From Hymenobacter perfusus (GTDB lineage Bacteria; Bacteroidota; Bacteroidia; Cytophagales; Hymenobacteraceae), in the NCBI RefSeq assembly GCF_003944765.1, contig NZ_RWIU01000003.1:124001-188000 (forward strand): DNA of 64,000 nt, given 5' to 3'. Position numbers and translations under genes: made by a program. Every line of letters starts with the position of its first letter. Within the stretch, counting starts at the first letter, position 1. Under the pieces are notes generated by a model. That model was given only the letters and a program-made list of their open reading frames with translations. It did no database searches and was not told where the DNA came from. Positions 1 through 8,640 of the stretch are shown piece after piece.

Positions 1-1
1 C

Positions 2-979
2 TGGGTGGTGGCCGGTAAAGTGGGCATCACGCTGCTCACGCTGGGCCTGCTCTGGCACTCGGTGGTGGCCGATACTGCTACGGCCGCCGCCTGGCGGGGC
101 CTGCTCACTCGTGCCCTCAGCGGGGCCGGACGGGGCCCGGTACTACTGGCCCTGCTGCTGATGCCCGTCAATTGGGGGCTGGAGGCTTGGAAGTGGTGGC
201 GACTGGCCCGGCACCTAGAGCCCGTATCGTTCCGGCGCAGCTTCCGCGCGGTGCTGGTGGGCCTCACGCTGGGCTTCGTGACGCCCAACCGGGTGGGCGA
301 CTACGCCGGCCGCATCATGGAGCTGAAAAGTCGCCGGCTCGATGCGCTGGGAGCCGTATTTCTGGGGCGCTACTGCCAGTTGGTAGCTACGGTGGCGGCC
401 GGCACGCTGGGCCTGCTGTATTTTCTATTACGGTTTTACCTGCCCGCTTACCCGGCCGCCAAGCTGGGCCTGGTCGGACTCACCCTGCTCATCAACGCGC
501 TGGTGCTGCTGCCGCTGTATCACTCCGAGTTGCTGGTGGCGGCGGTGGAGGCGGTGCGGCCGTTGCGCCGCTTTAGCCGGTTTCTGGCCGTCATGCCCAC
601 CTATCCGGCCCGCATCCTGACCGATGTACTGCTGATTTCCAGTCTGCGCTATGCCGTGTTCTGTGCGCAGTTTGGGCTGTTGCTGCTGGCGTATGGAGTG
701 CAGGCGCCGGTAGGGCCAGCCTTGGCCGCCATTGCGGGCACGTTCCTGCTCAAATCCCTGGTGCCTTCGCTCAACGCGCTGGCCGATGTGGGGGTACGGG
801 AGCTGTCGGCCACCCACTTATTCGGGTTGCTGGGCGAGCCGGTCCTGCCGGTGCTCAGTGCCAGCCTGAGTCTGTGGGTACTGAATATTGCCGTGCCCAG
901 TGCCATCGGGCTGATATTTGTGCTCCGGCTGAACGTACTGCGCAAGCGTAAAACGCCGGATCCGGCCCCGGCCGCATGA
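2..979 (+). CDS. Flippase-like integral membrane protein (UPF0104/AglD-MprF type), 5' truncated
   Basis: The frame is open to the left edge of the window, so the true start is probably missing. The visible 324 residues are almost entirely hydrophobic, with roughly eight membrane spans, and contain the late motif LADVGVRELSATHLFG, typical of the lysylphosphatidylglycerol synthase transmembrane/UPF0104 family. Members of this family are thought to move lipid-linked molecules across the membrane. The stop overlaps the start of the following glycosyltransferase by 4 bp (ATGA), so the two are probably translationally coupled and act on one glycolipid; that role is inferred. The tail ends in a basic patch (RLNVLRKRK) likely to face the cytoplasm. 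Confidence 0.8.
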   Translation, partial: WVVAGKVGITLLTLGLLWHSVVADTATAAAWRGLLTRALSGAGRGPVLLALLLMPVNWGLEAWKWWRLARHLEPVSFRRSFRAVLVGLTLGFVTPNRVGDYAGRIMELKSRRLDALGAVFLGRYCQLVATVAAGTLGLLYFLLRFYLPAYPAAKLGLVGLTLLINALVLLPLYHSELLVAAVEAVRPLRRFSRFLAVMPTYPARILTDVLLISSLRYAVFCAQFGLLLLAYGVQAPVGPALAAIAGTFLLKSLVPSLNALADVGVRELSATHLFGLLGEPVLPVLSASLSLWVLNIAVPSAIGLIFVLRLNVLRKRKTPDPAPAA

Positions 980-2157
980 GTGTAGCCGGGTGGTTGTGGT
1001 CGGTGGGGCTAGTGGGAACGGCGGGCACGTACCTGGGCCGGATGCTGCAGTACCGGCGGGCGTGGAAACGACTGGTCACAGCCTCATCGGTGCCCGATCT
1101 TTCCGAAAACCTGCCAGCAGTTACTCCAGCAGAATCAACGCCGGCCTTTTCCATTCTGATTGCGGCCCGTAACGAGGCCGAAAACCTACCGTACCTGCTG
1201 CGCGACCTGGCTGCCCAGCTGCCGGTACCGGGTGGCTTTGAGGTGATTATCGTGGATGACCACTCCACTGATGCCACGGCGCAGGTGGTACAGGCCGCCG
1301 CGCAACAGCTGCCGTTTCCGGTGCAGTTGCTGCCGCTGGCCGGTCAGCCCGGCACTCCCACGGGCAAGAAAGCAGCCGTGCAGGCCGCCATCACGGTAGC
1401 CCGTGCGCCCTGGTTATTGCTTACCGATGCTGACTGCCGGGTGCCGGCCGGGTGGGTACGGGCCTACGCCCGTCTGGTCGCCACCGACGCCACGGCCCGC
1501 TTCATCAGCGGGCCGGTGCTGCTTACTGGCGCGGGCTGGCTGGCCACGTTGCAGGGGCTGGAGCTGGCCGGGTTGGTAGGGGTGGGGGCGGCTTCCATCG
1601 GCCGTAATCAACCTACCATGTGCAACGGGGCCAACCTGGCCTACCGCCGCCAGGATTTCTATGCTGTGCAGGGTTTCCAGGGCAATGAGGCCGTAGCCAG
1701 TGGCGACGATGAATTCCTGCTGCATAAGCTGCATGCGGCTTTCTCTGGTAGCATTCGGTTTCTGGCCGACCCGCAGGCCGTGGTGCAAACTGGCGCTCAG
1801 CCAACCCTGCGGCTACTGCTGCGGCAGCGGGTACGCTGGGCCAGTAAGTGGCGGCATTACCAAACGCGCACTCCGCAGCGGCTGGCCGTGCTGGTGCTGC
1901 TGGCCAATCTCACTTTTCCGGTAGGGGCGGGGCTGTGGGCGGCGGGGCTGGTGCCGGGTGGGGTAGCCGGCCTGAGCTGGGCCCTCAAACTCCTCGCCGA
2001 CGCGCTGCTGCTGGGGCCGGTACTGGGATTTCTGGGCCGCCGCCGGTGGCTGTGGTGGGTGCCGATATTGCAACTGGCCTACGCACCCTATGCGTTGCTC
2101 ACCGGCTTGGCGGGCCTGCGCGGCAGCTACCAGTGGAAAGGCCGGCAACTGCGCTAG
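976..2157 (+). CDS. Family 2 glycosyltransferase with C-terminal membrane segments
   Basis: This 393-residue protein has a GT-A fold signature: IAARNEAEN near residues 63-70, VDDHSTDAT near 93-101, the DxD metal/nucleotide site DAD at 151-153, GDDEF at 243-247 as the acidic catalytic motif, and RQRVRW at 283-288 corresponding to the Q/RxxRW motif of processive enzymes. An N-terminal membrane helix and several C-terminal hydrophobic helices anchor it. It overlaps the upstream flippase-like gene by 4 bp, so the pair likely builds and exports a glycolipid or hopanoid/carotenoid glycoside; the substrate cannot be read from sequence. Confidence 0.9.
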   Translation: MSVAGWLWSVGLVGTAGTYLGRMLQYRRAWKRLVTASSVPDLSENLPAVTPAESTPAFSILIAARNEAENLPYLLRDLAAQLPVPGGFEVIIVDDHSTDATAQVVQAAAQQLPFPVQLLPLAGQPGTPTGKKAAVQAAITVARAPWLLLTDADCRVPAGWVRAYARLVATDATARFISGPVLLTGAGWLATLQGLELAGLVGVGAASIGRNQPTMCNGANLAYRRQDFYAVQGFQGNEAVASGDDEFLLHKLHAAFSGSIRFLADPQAVVQTGAQPTLRLLLRQRVRWASKWRHYQTRTPQRLAVLVLLANLTFPVGAGLWAAGLVPGGVAGLSWALKLLADALLLGPVLGFLGRRRWLWWVPILQLAYAPYALLTGLAGLRGSYQWKGRQLR

Positions 2158-2161
2158 AACG

Positions 2162-2205
2162 TCTGGTCCGGCAGGCGCAACCTGTCGGGCCGGTTGCCGC
2201 GTGCT
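2162..2205. repeat. Family I GC-rich repeat fragment
   Basis: The stretch GGTCCGGCAGGCGCAACCTG followed by TCGGGCCGG closely matches the left arm of the long inverted repeat at 54771-54904 and is related to the one at 57599-57731. Here only one arm is evident, so this looks like a partial or decayed copy just downstream of the glycosyltransferase gene. Confidence 0.5.
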
Positions 2206-2311
2206 GATGTTGTTGTATCGTTGTCTTAGCCATTGAATCGGAGAGGTTTTTACTTGCTATTGCTACCATTGCGGGCGTACTTCAGTAGGTAATTTAGCAG
2301 CCCGTATCCGC

Positions 2312-2818
2312 ATGAAAAATCTACTGGAAATCATCATGCCCGCCAGCCTGACGGCCGTTGCCGGAGCCATTGCCGTGTGCCTGTTTACTCTGGGCGACCA
2401 CCTGACGCCGGAGCCTGCTGCGGCTGAGGTTTCGAATTGCGCCGGCATGGGGCCTTTGCCGGAGCCCGTCAAACAGGCTCAGTCGCTGCCTTCCAATGCT
2501 GATGCCACCGCCGTGGCCGCCGGCGACGCCCTGTTCAAAGGCAACTGCGCCCAGTGTCACGCCATAAACGAGGTGGTGGTAGGGCCGGCCCTGGCCGGCA
2601 TCCGCAAACGGCGGCCCGAAGCGTGGATTCAGGCCTGGGTAAAAAACTCCGGCAAGCTGGTAGCTCGGGGCGACGAGTACGCGGTGAAAATCTTCAACCA
2701 GTACCAGCAGCAGCAGATGCCCACCTTCCAGCTATCCGATCAGGAAATCAACCAAATTCTGGACTATGTCGAAGCGTCCGGTAATCAGTATATGGCCTAT
2801 GCTCCGGCGCAGCCCTGA
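2312..2818 (+). CDS. Membrane-anchored class I cytochrome c
   Basis: The 168-residue protein has one hydrophobic N-terminal helix (about residues 8-28), best read as an uncleaved anchor or signal peptide, then a cytochrome c domain with the haem attachment motif CAQCH at 79-83 and a likely distal ligand Met136 in QQQMPTF. The spacing and the final helix (SDQEINQILDYVE) fit class I, cytochrome c6/c555-like proteins. It would carry electrons on the periplasmic face. No oxidase or reductase gene sits next to it, so its partner is unknown. Confidence 0.9.
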   Translation: MKNLLEIIMPASLTAVAGAIAVCLFTLGDHLTPEPAAAEVSNCAGMGPLPEPVKQAQSLPSNADATAVAAGDALFKGNCAQCHAINEVVVGPALAGIRKRRPEAWIQAWVKNSGKLVARGDEYAVKIFNQYQQQQMPTFQLSDQEINQILDYVEASGNQYMAYAPAQP

Positions 2819-2894
2819 AGCAGACGTCAGCCGAAATGGGTGCCGGATGGTTATAGGGGCCGGAATGACTGCGAGAACAACCCGTCCGGAATAC

Positions 2895-2902
2895 TACCTT
2901 TG
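2895..2902 (+). promoter_or_regulatory. Bacteroidota -7 promoter element TACCTTTG
   Basis: TACCTTTG matches the Bacteroidota sigma consensus TAnnTTTG exactly and lies 18 bp before the GTG start of the small gene at 2921. A clear -33 TTG element was not identified. Confidence 0.5.
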
Positions 2903-2920
2903 CCCTAAACCCCGCCTGCC

Positions 2921-3178
2921 GTGACTGACGCTGAATTTGATATCCTCGACGAGCTGTATTTCGTCATTTCCTTTGCTGATCTGAGTCGTAAAACCGGCCT
3001 GGCTCCCGCCGCGTTGGAGCCGGCCCTGCGCACTCTGCTGGAGCAGGGCCTCGTGCGCAGCTACTGGCCCGACCCCGACACGGAGCTGGCCTATGAGGAA
3101 AGTTCCTACGGGGCCATCGTGCGCGACAGTTTCTTTCTGGCCTCGAAAGAAGGTCTGCTCCAGCACAACACCCGCTAA
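2921..3178 (+). CDS. Small acidic protein, possibly winged-helix-like
   Basis: This 85-residue protein begins at GTG (residues MTDAEFDILDELYFVISF). Its middle, FADLSRKTGLAPAALEPALRTL, reads like a helix-turn-helix followed by LEQGLVRSYW, as in a minimal winged helix, but I cannot assign a named family with certainty. The stop overlaps the ATG of the following permease by one base (TAATG), so the two are translationally coupled. A role linked to the transporter is inferred only from this coupling. Confidence 0.7.
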   Translation: MTDAEFDILDELYFVISFADLSRKTGLAPAALEPALRTLLEQGLVRSYWPDPDTELAYEESSYGAIVRDSFFLASKEGLLQHNTR

Positions 3179-4356
3179 TGGCCGGGGTTTCTGTCGTTGC
3201 GCCGGTAACCGATGCCGCCGCCCGACCACCCGGCTACTACGTGCGCCAGCGGCTGCTGCGCAACACGCCGGCTATGCTGGGTCTGGGGTTTATTGTGCTC
3301 TGCACGGTGGTGGCCCTATTGGGCTATTGGGTGCTGCCGGATAACTCGCCCTCGGCCAATAACGGGGTAGTGCAGCTGCAAAAGGAAGCTCCCGGCTTTC
3401 GGGCGGTCATTCTGCGCCTGCCGCTGCGGGATTCAGTCCGGGCCGCCGACAACCCGCTGCTTACCTGGTGGCAGGGCCGCGCCCCGCGTTTCCGCGAAGT
3501 GCCCATTGCCAGCTACCGTATTCAGGGCGATTCGCTGCTGACCACGCCTTACCAGAACCACTCAGCCCTGGCCGACCAGCCGCAGGCCTATGCTTTAGCG
3601 GCCGTGGCGGGCCATTCCGGTCCGGCTTCGGAGCTGGCCCGAACTGTAGAGCAGGACCACATCGGGACCCGCACGTACTGGCTGGGTACCGATAAAGCCG
3701 GCCGCGACGAGCTGAGCCGCCTGCTGCTGGGCACCCGCGTGAGCTTGGGCATTGGGCTGGTGGCGGTGCTGATTTCGGTGCTGCTGGGCATGCTCATCGG
3801 GGCGGTGGCCGGCTACGTGGGCGGCTGGGTTGATTCGCTGCTGCTGGGCCTGATGACTGTGGTGTGGAGCATTCCGGGCATTATGCTGGTCATTGCCATT
3901 TCCCTGGCCCTCGACAGCAAGGGCGTCTGGACCTCCTTCGTGGCCGTGGGCCTGACCATGTGGGTGGATGTGGCCCGGGTAGTGCGCGGACAAATGCTGA
4001 GTCTGCGCGAAAAAACCTTCGTGGAGGCCGGCCGCGTGCTGGGCCTGCCCCAGAACCGACTGATCTGGCGGCATCTGCTGCCCAACATGACCGGCCCGCT
4101 GATTGTGCTGGCAACCAGTAATTTTGCGGCGGCTATTCTGCTGGAAGCCGGTCTGAGCTTTCTGGGGCTGGGCGTGCAGCCCCCGGCTCCGTCCTGGGGG
4201 CTGATGGTCAACGAAGGCTTCCAGCTGCTGGGCACCGAGGCCGGATTATGGCTTACGTTGCTGCCCGGTTTGGCCATCAGCCTGCTGGTACTCAGCTTTA
4301 ACCTGCTCGGCAACGGCCTGCGCGACGCCTACGACCCTAAAACCCCTCTTGGTTGA
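3178..4356 (+). CDS. ABC transporter permease, OppC/DppC (peptide/nickel) type
   Basis: The 392-residue protein has one N-terminal membrane helix (about 27-60), then a periplasmic segment of about 100 residues, then the typical OppC junction LGTDKAGRDELSRLLLGTR leading into the BPD_transp_1 domain with about five helices. The ATPase-contact EAA loop is seen as EAGRVLGLPQNRLIWRHLLP, and LEAGLSFLGLG is the usual C-terminal signature. The periplasmic insert is longer than in the E. coli DppC family. No ATPase, OppB-type permease or binding protein gene is next to it, so its partners must be encoded elsewhere. This is common in Bacteroidota. Confidence 0.92.
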   Translation: MAGVSVVAPVTDAAARPPGYYVRQRLLRNTPAMLGLGFIVLCTVVALLGYWVLPDNSPSANNGVVQLQKEAPGFRAVILRLPLRDSVRAADNPLLTWWQGRAPRFREVPIASYRIQGDSLLTTPYQNHSALADQPQAYALAAVAGHSGPASELARTVEQDHIGTRTYWLGTDKAGRDELSRLLLGTRVSLGIGLVAVLISVLLGMLIGAVAGYVGGWVDSLLLGLMTVVWSIPGIMLVIAISLALDSKGVWTSFVAVGLTMWVDVARVVRGQMLSLREKTFVEAGRVLGLPQNRLIWRHLLPNMTGPLIVLATSNFAAAILLEAGLSFLGLGVQPPAPSWGLMVNEGFQLLGTEAGLWLTLLPGLAISLLVLSFNLLGNGLRDAYDPKTPLG

Positions 4357-4357
4357 G

Positions 4358-4463
4358 TGATGAGTTCTGATTGATGAATTTCCAGGCAGTAAACGGCATG
4401 TCGCTCAAACTGAAAATTCATATCTCATCAATTCATATCTCATCATTCAAAACTCAACTCTCT
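4358..4463. repeat. Low-complexity TCATC/GATGA leader with tandem 15-mer
   Basis: Between the permease and the phosphatase the sequence is AT-richer than the surroundings. It contains two tandem copies of AATTCATATCTCATC (4415-4429 and 4430-4444) and, upstream, GATGAGTTC and TTGATGAATTT, which are partly complementary to them. It resembles the other intergenic inverted repeats in this window, such as 29687-29771, but is less perfect. Confidence 0.5.
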
Positions 4464-5696
4464 ATGCCTACTACGACCCCCGAAAAGCGCTTATTTCTGA
4501 AAGAGCGGGAGCTGGGCGCGCTGCTGGAAATCACGCAGGCCATCAACCTCGACTCGACGGAAGCGACCTTGTATAAAATCTTTCAGTTTACCCTGCTCGG
4601 GCAGCTCAACATACGCCGATTGGTACTCTATGTGAAAGAGGAGCAGGAGTGGGTGTGCGTTGTCTCGTTCGGGGCGGGCCTGAGTGACTTTCGTAGGCTG
4701 AAAATGCCGGCCGCCATTCTGGACGGCTGCACCGGTCAGCCCTGCCCGCTGAGCAACTTCGGGCCTTTGCCGGCCGAGTGGCAACTGCTGGAAACCAGCA
4801 TTCCGGTGGTACAGAACGGCAACGTGCTGGCGTACGTGTTCATCGGCAACGTGCACGATGACTACGCGGGCGAGGAAGCCACCAAGTTTCTGCAGACGCT
4901 GAGTAACATCCTGATCGGGGCCATTCAGAACCGCCGCCTGGCCCGGCAACGGGTGGCCGACGCGGCTATGCGCAAGGAAATTGAAATTGCCCAGGAGGTG
5001 CAGACGATGCTCTTCCCGCGCAAGCTGCCCAACGATGCGCACGTGGCGGTGCAGGCCAGCTACGTGCCCCACACCGCCGTGGGTGGCGACTACTACGACG
5101 TGGTGGACCTCGATGCTGACCGGTTCCTGTTCTGCGTGGCCGACGTGTCGGGCAAGGGCGTTGCCGCGTCGTTGCTGATGTCGAACTTCCAGGCTGGCCT
5201 CCGGACGCTGCTCCGCCAGAAAGTGGACCTGGCTACCGTGGCCCAGGAGCTCAACAACCTCATTTTTCGCAATGCCGGTGGTGATAAGTTTATCACGGTG
5301 TTCTTCGGCCTGTACGACCGGCGCACCCGCGTGCTGGAATACGTGAATGCCGGCCACAACGACCCGCTGCTGGTGCCCGATTCCGGCCCGGTGCTCCTGC
5401 TGAAGGACGGCACCATCATGCTGGGCGTGATGGATGAGCTGCCCATGCTCAAAGTCGGCAGCGTGGTAGTGCCTCCCCACGCGCTGCTGCTCACTTACAC
5501 CGACGGCCTCACCGAGGTATTTGATGCCGACCACGAGGAGTTTGGTGAGGAAGGCGTGCTGCGGGTGCTGCGCCACAACCGCTACGCCCCACTGGCCACC
5601 GTGCACCGCGAGCTGCTGCGCGAAATAGAGGTTTTCAATACCAACGGCAACCGCTTCGCCGACGACGTGACCATCCTGAGCTGCCGGTTCAAGTAG
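4464..5696 (+). CDS. PP2C-type (SpoIIE/RsbU) serine phosphatase with N-terminal GAF-like domain
   Basis: The ATG at 4464 (MPTTTPEKRLFLKEREL) gives 410 residues. An in-frame ATG at 4371 would only add low-complexity repeat sequence, so I reject it. Residues about 20-170 look like a GAF-type sensor. The C-terminal half is a PPM phosphatase of the SpoIIE/RsbU class: a linker helix EIAQEVQTMLFP, then metal-binding motifs VGGDYYD, VADVSGKG, YTDGLTE and FADDVT. Such enzymes dephosphorylate anti-sigma antagonists in partner-switching systems. No STAS or anti-sigma kinase gene is adjacent, so the target is unknown. Confidence 0.9.
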   Translation: MPTTTPEKRLFLKERELGALLEITQAINLDSTEATLYKIFQFTLLGQLNIRRLVLYVKEEQEWVCVVSFGAGLSDFRRLKMPAAILDGCTGQPCPLSNFGPLPAEWQLLETSIPVVQNGNVLAYVFIGNVHDDYAGEEATKFLQTLSNILIGAIQNRRLARQRVADAAMRKEIEIAQEVQTMLFPRKLPNDAHVAVQASYVPHTAVGGDYYDVVDLDADRFLFCVADVSGKGVAASLLMSNFQAGLRTLLRQKVDLATVAQELNNLIFRNAGGDKFITVFFGLYDRRTRVLEYVNAGHNDPLLVPDSGPVLLLKDGTIMLGVMDELPMLKVGSVVVPPHALLLTYTDGLTEVFDADHEEFGEEGVLRVLRHNRYAPLATVHRELLREIEVFNTNGNRFADDVTILSCRFK

Positions 5697-5785
5697 GGGT
5701 GGAACTGTGAAGTGGTGAAGTTGTCATTGCGAGGCAACGCCGAAGCAATCCGTCCTTTACGCAGTCAGAAGCGCTATTCTATTCA

Positions 5786-5821
5786 AAAGCCCCCACATCA
5801 GAACCAGACGTTGGGGGCTTT
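5786..5821. terminator. Bidirectional terminator hairpin
   Basis: A perfect 10-bp stem (AAAGCCCCCA paired with TGGGGGCTTT) lies in the gap between two convergent genes and is followed by CGGTTTTT on the plus strand. Confidence 0.75.
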
Positions 5822-5856
5822 CGGTTTTTAGGGTTCTGGGTAAGAAAAAGGGCGGA

Positions 5857-7323
5857 TTACTCCGGCGCTGCCTCACTCACCATTTCATCTCTCGACCAGG
5901 TGCCGACCCGAATGAGCATGAACAGGTTGATGAAAAAGAAGGAGCCAATTTTATCGACTTCTACCAGCTCATTCAGCAGCAGATGGAATACAATGATGAT
6001 GAAGCTCATGCCGCAGGCCAGTAGTACGTAGCGGGGCTGAGTGCCCGGTTGGGTGCGGTGATACAGCGTTTCGATGGTGATGAGGGCGGCCCCCAGCAGC
6101 GTGATGAACAGGACCACCCCGGGAAAACCCTGCTCGGCCAGCACCAGCAGAAAGTAGTTGTGAGTGGTTGATTTTTCGGGGTTTTCGCTCACGTAGGTAC
6201 GGAAGCTGCGTACCGTGTAGCGTTTGTACTCAGGGTAAAACGTGCTGGGGCCGCTGCCTACCAGCGGCTTATCGGCCGACATGCGGCCGGCCGCTACCCA
6301 GCGGTACACTCGCTCCATTCCCGACACGTCCTGCAGCTTATAGGTCGCCTCCAGGTGCTTCTCGAAGTTCTGGCCATTGAAAACGGTCTTCTCGAAGTTG
6401 GGGGCGTAGAGCATGTAGTTATTCTGGCTCAGGAAATACGTGGCTCCCGACAGCACGGCCACCAACACGCCCACCAGCAGCAGGCGCGTCTGGCGCAGCC
6501 GCACCACGTAGTAAAACAGCCCCGCCACCGGCAACGACAGCACCGAAGCGCGGGTGTACGACGTCAGGAGCCCGAACAGTAGCACGACCAGAGCCACCCA
6601 CCAGGCCATTTTTTCCTTGCCGTGCGTACTCCGGATGCTGTACAGCGCAAAAGGCAGCAGCAACGCCAGCACGGTGGCATAAATTACGTGGTTGCGGTAC
6701 AGCGGCTGCACGGCTTCGTTGATGGATTCGAAGCTGAAGCCGTGTGCAGCGTGTTTGGCAGCCGTTACCAGCACCGTAAGCGTGGCGCTGATGGCATACA
6801 GCCCGGCCAGTCGCCACACGTCGGCGGGGCGGCGCACCAGCAGCAGGGTGCCCAGCCCGAACGGCACGAGGTACCAGACTTTCGCCAGCAAATACTTGAC
6901 GGACTTCGTGGTATCTACCGAGAAGGTGGTGGATACTACCGACCAGAGCAGCATCAACAGCAGAATAACCACCAGCGGATGCCGCAATTCCCGCCCCGGA
7001 ATGGTTGCCCTGCGCATAAGCACCGTAGCCAGCACGCAGCCCGTGAGTACCAGCAGCAGCGGCTCGGAAGGCACATCCATACTCAGGCCGCCGGGCAGCG
7101 GGAGCTCCCGGGAAAAAGCCAGCGTCAGGAACAGCAGGTAGTACAGCAGCCGCCACTCCGTGAATACTACCAGCAGGCCCACGCCCAGGACCAGCGGAAG
7201 CAGGGCCAGTGGCGTATCGAGCAGGAGGGCCGTGGCGCCGCCGCCCAGCAACACCACCACAAACCCCACGAAGATGCGCTGGGCCGGGTCGGAGGGCAGG
7301 AGCGAGGCAAGCCGCTGGCTCAC
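5857..7323 (-). CDS. O-antigen ligase/polymerase family protein (Wzy/WaaL-like)
   Basis: This 488-residue protein has about ten to twelve membrane helices and, in the middle, the Wzy_C-type motif YTRASVLSLPVAGL followed by a periplasmic loop of about 100 residues containing HNYFLLVLAEQGFPGV, a hallmark of the O-antigen ligase family. It would polymerise or ligate lipid-linked oligosaccharide on the periplasmic side. It is cotranscribed with the upstream Wzz-like gene, overlapping it by 4 bp, and converges on the phosphatase gene. Ligase versus polymerase activity cannot be decided from sequence alone. Confidence 0.88.
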   Translation of the reverse strand: MSQRLASLLPSDPAQRIFVGFVVVLLGGGATALLLDTPLALLPLVLGVGLLVVFTEWRLLYYLLFLTLAFSRELPLPGGLSMDVPSEPLLLVLTGCVLATVLMRRATIPGRELRHPLVVILLLMLLWSVVSTTFSVDTTKSVKYLLAKVWYLVPFGLGTLLLVRRPADVWRLAGLYAISATLTVLVTAAKHAAHGFSFESINEAVQPLYRNHVIYATVLALLLPFALYSIRSTHGKEKMAWWVALVVLLFGLLTSYTRASVLSLPVAGLFYYVVRLRQTRLLLVGVLVAVLSGATYFLSQNNYMLYAPNFEKTVFNGQNFEKHLEATYKLQDVSGMERVYRWVAAGRMSADKPLVGSGPSTFYPEYKRYTVRSFRTYVSENPEKSTTHNYFLLVLAEQGFPGVVLFITLLGAALITIETLYHRTQPGTQPRYVLLACGMSFIIIVFHLLLNELVEVDKIGSFFFINLFMLIRVGTWSRDEMVSEAAPE

Positions 7324-8405
7324 AGGGCCGGCCGGCTAGTGGGGCGTCTGGTGGTACGCCGCCACAGTTCCAGCAGCGTAATCACCACAATGGACAGGGC
7401 CAGCGTCAGGAACACCGAGCCAACCACAATCAGCCAGCGGATGGGCTTGCTCTTTTTAGTGGCCGGATACGCTTTCTGCACCAGATAAAGCGAGGAAAGC
7501 TTGCCTTTTAGGGCTACATCGGCCGTTTCGTAGTCGCCGCGTGCTTTTACCAAACGAGTCTGCAGGTCCGTCATGCGAGCTGCGAATAGGTTCAGCGAGT
7601 CGACACCGCGCGTGTAGTCCTCCAGGTTCAGCACGTTGCCCTGATCGGATTGGGTGAGGCCCCGCAGGGCGCGGCGCAGACCGGCAATCTTGCGACTGTC
7701 GTCGCCTTCGCCTTCTGCTTTACGCAAGTCGGTTTCCACTTCAATGATTTCCCGGGCCAGGTAGCGCGACTGTTGCTCTAACCCATAGATACCGTAGCGG
7801 CGCCGGGCCTGGATGAGCTTCTGGCGCGAGGTTTCAAACTCCTTGTTCAGGAACTGAAAGCGTTGCTGATAAAGCCCCAGCACGTTGCGGCGGTTTTCCA
7901 GCGTCAGCTGCTGGTTCACCGAGTCAATTACCTGCACCAGGGTGTTGGCAATGCGGGCGGCCAGCTGCTTGTCTTCATCAAAAAACGTCAGCTCAATGGC
8001 GTCCCGCTCGTTGTGCACAATGTCGAGGTTGGCGCTGAACTTGCGCAGGGCCGCATCGTCGGCGGCATCGTCGCCGGCCGTACCGGTTTCGTAGTGCTCG
8101 TGCAGGTTAAAACGCTTGATTATCAGCTCCGCTATCGGCTGCGACTCACCAATGGTGATGATGCGGTCCAGGTCTTCGGTGCGGCCACCCAGCTCCAGCT
8201 TGCTGCCTTCGGTGGCAATGCGGTCAGGGTCGGTAGTCTGCGGGTTGGTTGGGAAGAAAACGGCGGTAGACTTGTACACGTTGGGCATCAGCAGCGCCAC
8301 GGCTATGCTTAGTACCAACGCCAGCACCAGAGCGGTGCCTACAAGTTTCTTCCAACGGTTGATAATAGGCCACAGGCCCAGGAGGGAATAAGACGGCTCC
8401 GACAT
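7320..8405 (-). CDS. Polysaccharide chain-length determinant (Wzz family)
   Basis: The start chosen is ATG at 8405 (MSEPSYSLLGLWPIINRWKK), giving 361 residues. The frame extends further upstream, but that part has no Wzz features and lies over the promoter. An N-terminal membrane helix (about 22-45), a long periplasmic domain rich in coiled-coil (about 150-290) and a second helix near 325-350 preceded by YPATKKSKPIRW give the two-helix polysaccharide copolymerase layout. There is no cytoplasmic tyrosine kinase domain. It should set glycan length together with the overlapping Wzy-like gene. Confidence 0.9.
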   Translation of the reverse strand: MSEPSYSLLGLWPIINRWKKLVGTALVLALVLSIAVALLMPNVYKSTAVFFPTNPQTTDPDRIATEGSKLELGGRTEDLDRIITIGESQPIAELIIKRFNLHEHYETGTAGDDAADDAALRKFSANLDIVHNERDAIELTFFDEDKQLAARIANTLVQVIDSVNQQLTLENRRNVLGLYQQRFQFLNKEFETSRQKLIQARRRYGIYGLEQQSRYLAREIIEVETDLRKAEGEGDDSRKIAGLRRALRGLTQSDQGNVLNLEDYTRGVDSLNLFAARMTDLQTRLVKARGDYETADVALKGKLSSLYLVQKAYPATKKSKPIRWLIVVGSVFLTLALSIVVITLLELWRRTTRRPTSRPAL

Positions 8406-8460
8406 GCTGCAAATAAGGCCGCGCGACCGGAAAGTGGAAAGGTCAGACGTCGGCGGCAGG

Positions 8461-8468
8461 CAAATATA
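8461..8468 (-). promoter_or_regulatory. -7 promoter element TATATTTG for wzz-wzy
   Basis: On the minus strand TATATTTG fits TAnnTTTG and lies 55 bp upstream of the ATG at 8405. Confidence 0.5.
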
Positions 8469-8526
8469 GAGGAAAAACGCCCGGCTCCGGCCCCTATCTG
8501 CGGCTTTAACCCCGGTGGCTTTTATG

Positions 8527-8534
8527 TAGTTTTG
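8527..8534 (+). promoter_or_regulatory. -7 promoter element TAGTTTTG for the flippase gene
   Basis: TAGTTTTG fits TAnnTTTG and lies in the divergent gap in front of the flippase gene. Its first three bases are the in-frame stop that bounds that reading frame, so translation must start downstream of it. Confidence 0.45.
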
Positions 8535-8640
8535 CGCTTTCCCGCTGCTGGCGGTTGGCGGTTGCAGCCGCTCAACGGGACAGTTTTTTCGTTCTCCTAA
8601 CCTCACATCCATCAAACGCTTCCTCGGAAATATCAGCTTC

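Noticed and set aside
4371..4463. Upstream in-frame ATG of the phosphatase gene
   Set aside because: It would add 31 residues encoded by low-complexity repeat sequence with no similarity to the family; ATG 4464 gives a normal N-terminus.
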